From NCBI GenBank assembly GCA_028678885.1, contig JAJRCP010000200.1, positions 1 to 6,978 of the forward strand: a stretch of DNA of 6,978 nucleotides, written 5' to 3'. Made by a program: the position numbers and the translations under genes. Below the pieces are notes generated by a model. That model searched no databases. It was given only the letters and a program-made list of their open reading frames with translations, and was not told the DNA's origin. Positions 6,410-6,978 of this stretch are shown one piece after another. Position 1 is the stretch's first letter, and each line of letters starts with the position of its first letter. The stretch is from Methanomicrobiales archaeon (GTDB taxonomy: Archaea > Halobacteriota > Methanomicrobia > Methanomicrobiales > JACTUA01).

Positions 6410-6432
6410 AAGGTAATACAACATTCTTCCTC

Positions 6433-6978
6433 ATGATCATATATCTTGACGGAAAGTTCGTTCCCGAAGAGGATGCGAAAATCTCCGTCTTTGACCACGG
6501 TCTCCTGTATGGAGACGGGGTCTTTGAGGGGATACGGGCGTATCACGGGAAGGTTTTCCGGCTTGAGGGGCACTTGGAGCGGTTGTACGATTCCGCAAAG
6601 ATGATCAACCTGACCATCCCGCTGAAAAAGGAGGAGTTCCGGGACCTGATTTACGAAACACTTCGCCGGAACAATCTCAAGGATGCTTATATCCGGCCCG
6701 TGGTCACCCGAGGAAAAGGGGATCTGGGGCTCGATCCCCGGAAATGTGCGAAACCGACGGTCTTCATCATTACCACCTCTTGGGGAGCGATGTATGGAGA
6801 TCTGTACGAAAAGGGATTGCGGGCGATCACCGTCTCGATCCGGAGAAATGCCGCTGAAGCCCTTCCGCCAAATGCAAAGACCCTCAATTACCTGAATAAT
6901 ATCCTAGCCAAGCTGGAATCCATCTATAAGGGTGGCGACGAGGCGATCTTCTTTGATACGAACGGTTATCTCTCCGAG
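6433..6978 (+). CDS. ilvE: Branched-chain amino acid aminotransferase, class IV PLP enzyme (3' end outside window)
   Basis: The first 182 codons of a fold-type IV pyridoxal-phosphate aminotransferase run to the right edge; the family is about 290-310 residues, so roughly 110 or more are missing. MIIYLDGKFVP at the start, LLYGDGVFEGIRAY (24-37), HLERLYDSAKMI (47-58), YIRPVVTRG (86-94) and KTLNYLNNILAKLE (149-162) are classic IlvE signatures, with Lys149 as the likely PLP-binding lysine. The enzyme transfers amino groups between glutamate and the 2-oxo acids of valine, leucine and isoleucine, the last step of their synthesis. D-amino-acid transaminase and aminodeoxychorismate lyase are relatives, but the YGDGVFEGIRAY form favours IlvE. 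The gene follows cfbB in the same direction without an obvious functional link to F430. Confidence 0.92.
   Translation, partial: MIIYLDGKFVPEEDAKISVFDHGLLYGDGVFEGIRAYHGKVFRLEGHLERLYDSAKMINLTIPLKKEEFRDLIYETLRRNNLKDAYIRPVVTRGKGDLGLDPRKCAKPTVFIITTSWGAMYGDLYEKGLRAITVSIRRNAAEALPPNAKTLNYLNNILAKLESIYKGGDEAIFFDTNGYLSE

Noticed and set aside
6393..6432. Transcription terminator after cfbB
   Set aside because: No hairpin with a T-run is visible; only an AT-rich stretch better explained as a promoter.

Overview
The window looks like chromosome of a methanogenic archaeon. Four consecutive plus-strand genes encode enzymes that make coenzyme F430, the nickel tetrapyrrole of methyl-coenzyme M reductase, and a minus-strand gene carries the eight-cysteine 'methanogenesis marker 9' domain. 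The moderately GC-rich coding sequence and overall protein style suggest the Methanomicrobiales or a relative. That placement is an inference; no rRNA or other phylogenetic marker is present.

Layout. Positions 1-2222 hold a tightly packed minus-strand run, read right to left: an Hjc/RecU-like PD-(D/E)XK nuclease (2222-1761), a two-domain methanogenesis marker 9 protein (about 1726-590), and a CitG-like (triphosphoribosyl-dephospho-CoA synthase family) gene starting at 627 and running off the left edge. A 146-bp divergent intergenic region (2223-2368) separates this from the plus-strand F430 operon: cfbA (2369-2773), cfbE (2778-3953), cfbD (3955-5019) and cfbB (5016-6392), with gaps of 4 and 1 bases and one 4-base ATGA overlap. 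After 40 AT-rich bases comes the 5' part of a branched-chain aminotransferase gene (ilvE, 6433 to the right edge).

How the genes work together. CfbA inserts Ni2+ into sirohydrochlorin. CfbB amidates the a and c acetate side chains. CfbD, with its NifH-like reductase partner CfbC, carries out the six-electron reduction and gamma-lactam formation that give seco-F430. The Mur-ligase-like CfbE closes the last carbocyclic ring. Four of the five enzymes are here; cfbC is not, and the next gene downstream is ilvE, so the reductase must be encoded elsewhere. The most interesting open question is the uncharacterised marker 9 protein (a Dus-like TIM barrel fused to an eight-Cys domain), divergently adjacent to the F430 operon and apparently co-transcribed with a nuclease and a CitG homologue. 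I saw no mobile element, CRISPR array, RNA gene or clear pseudogene.
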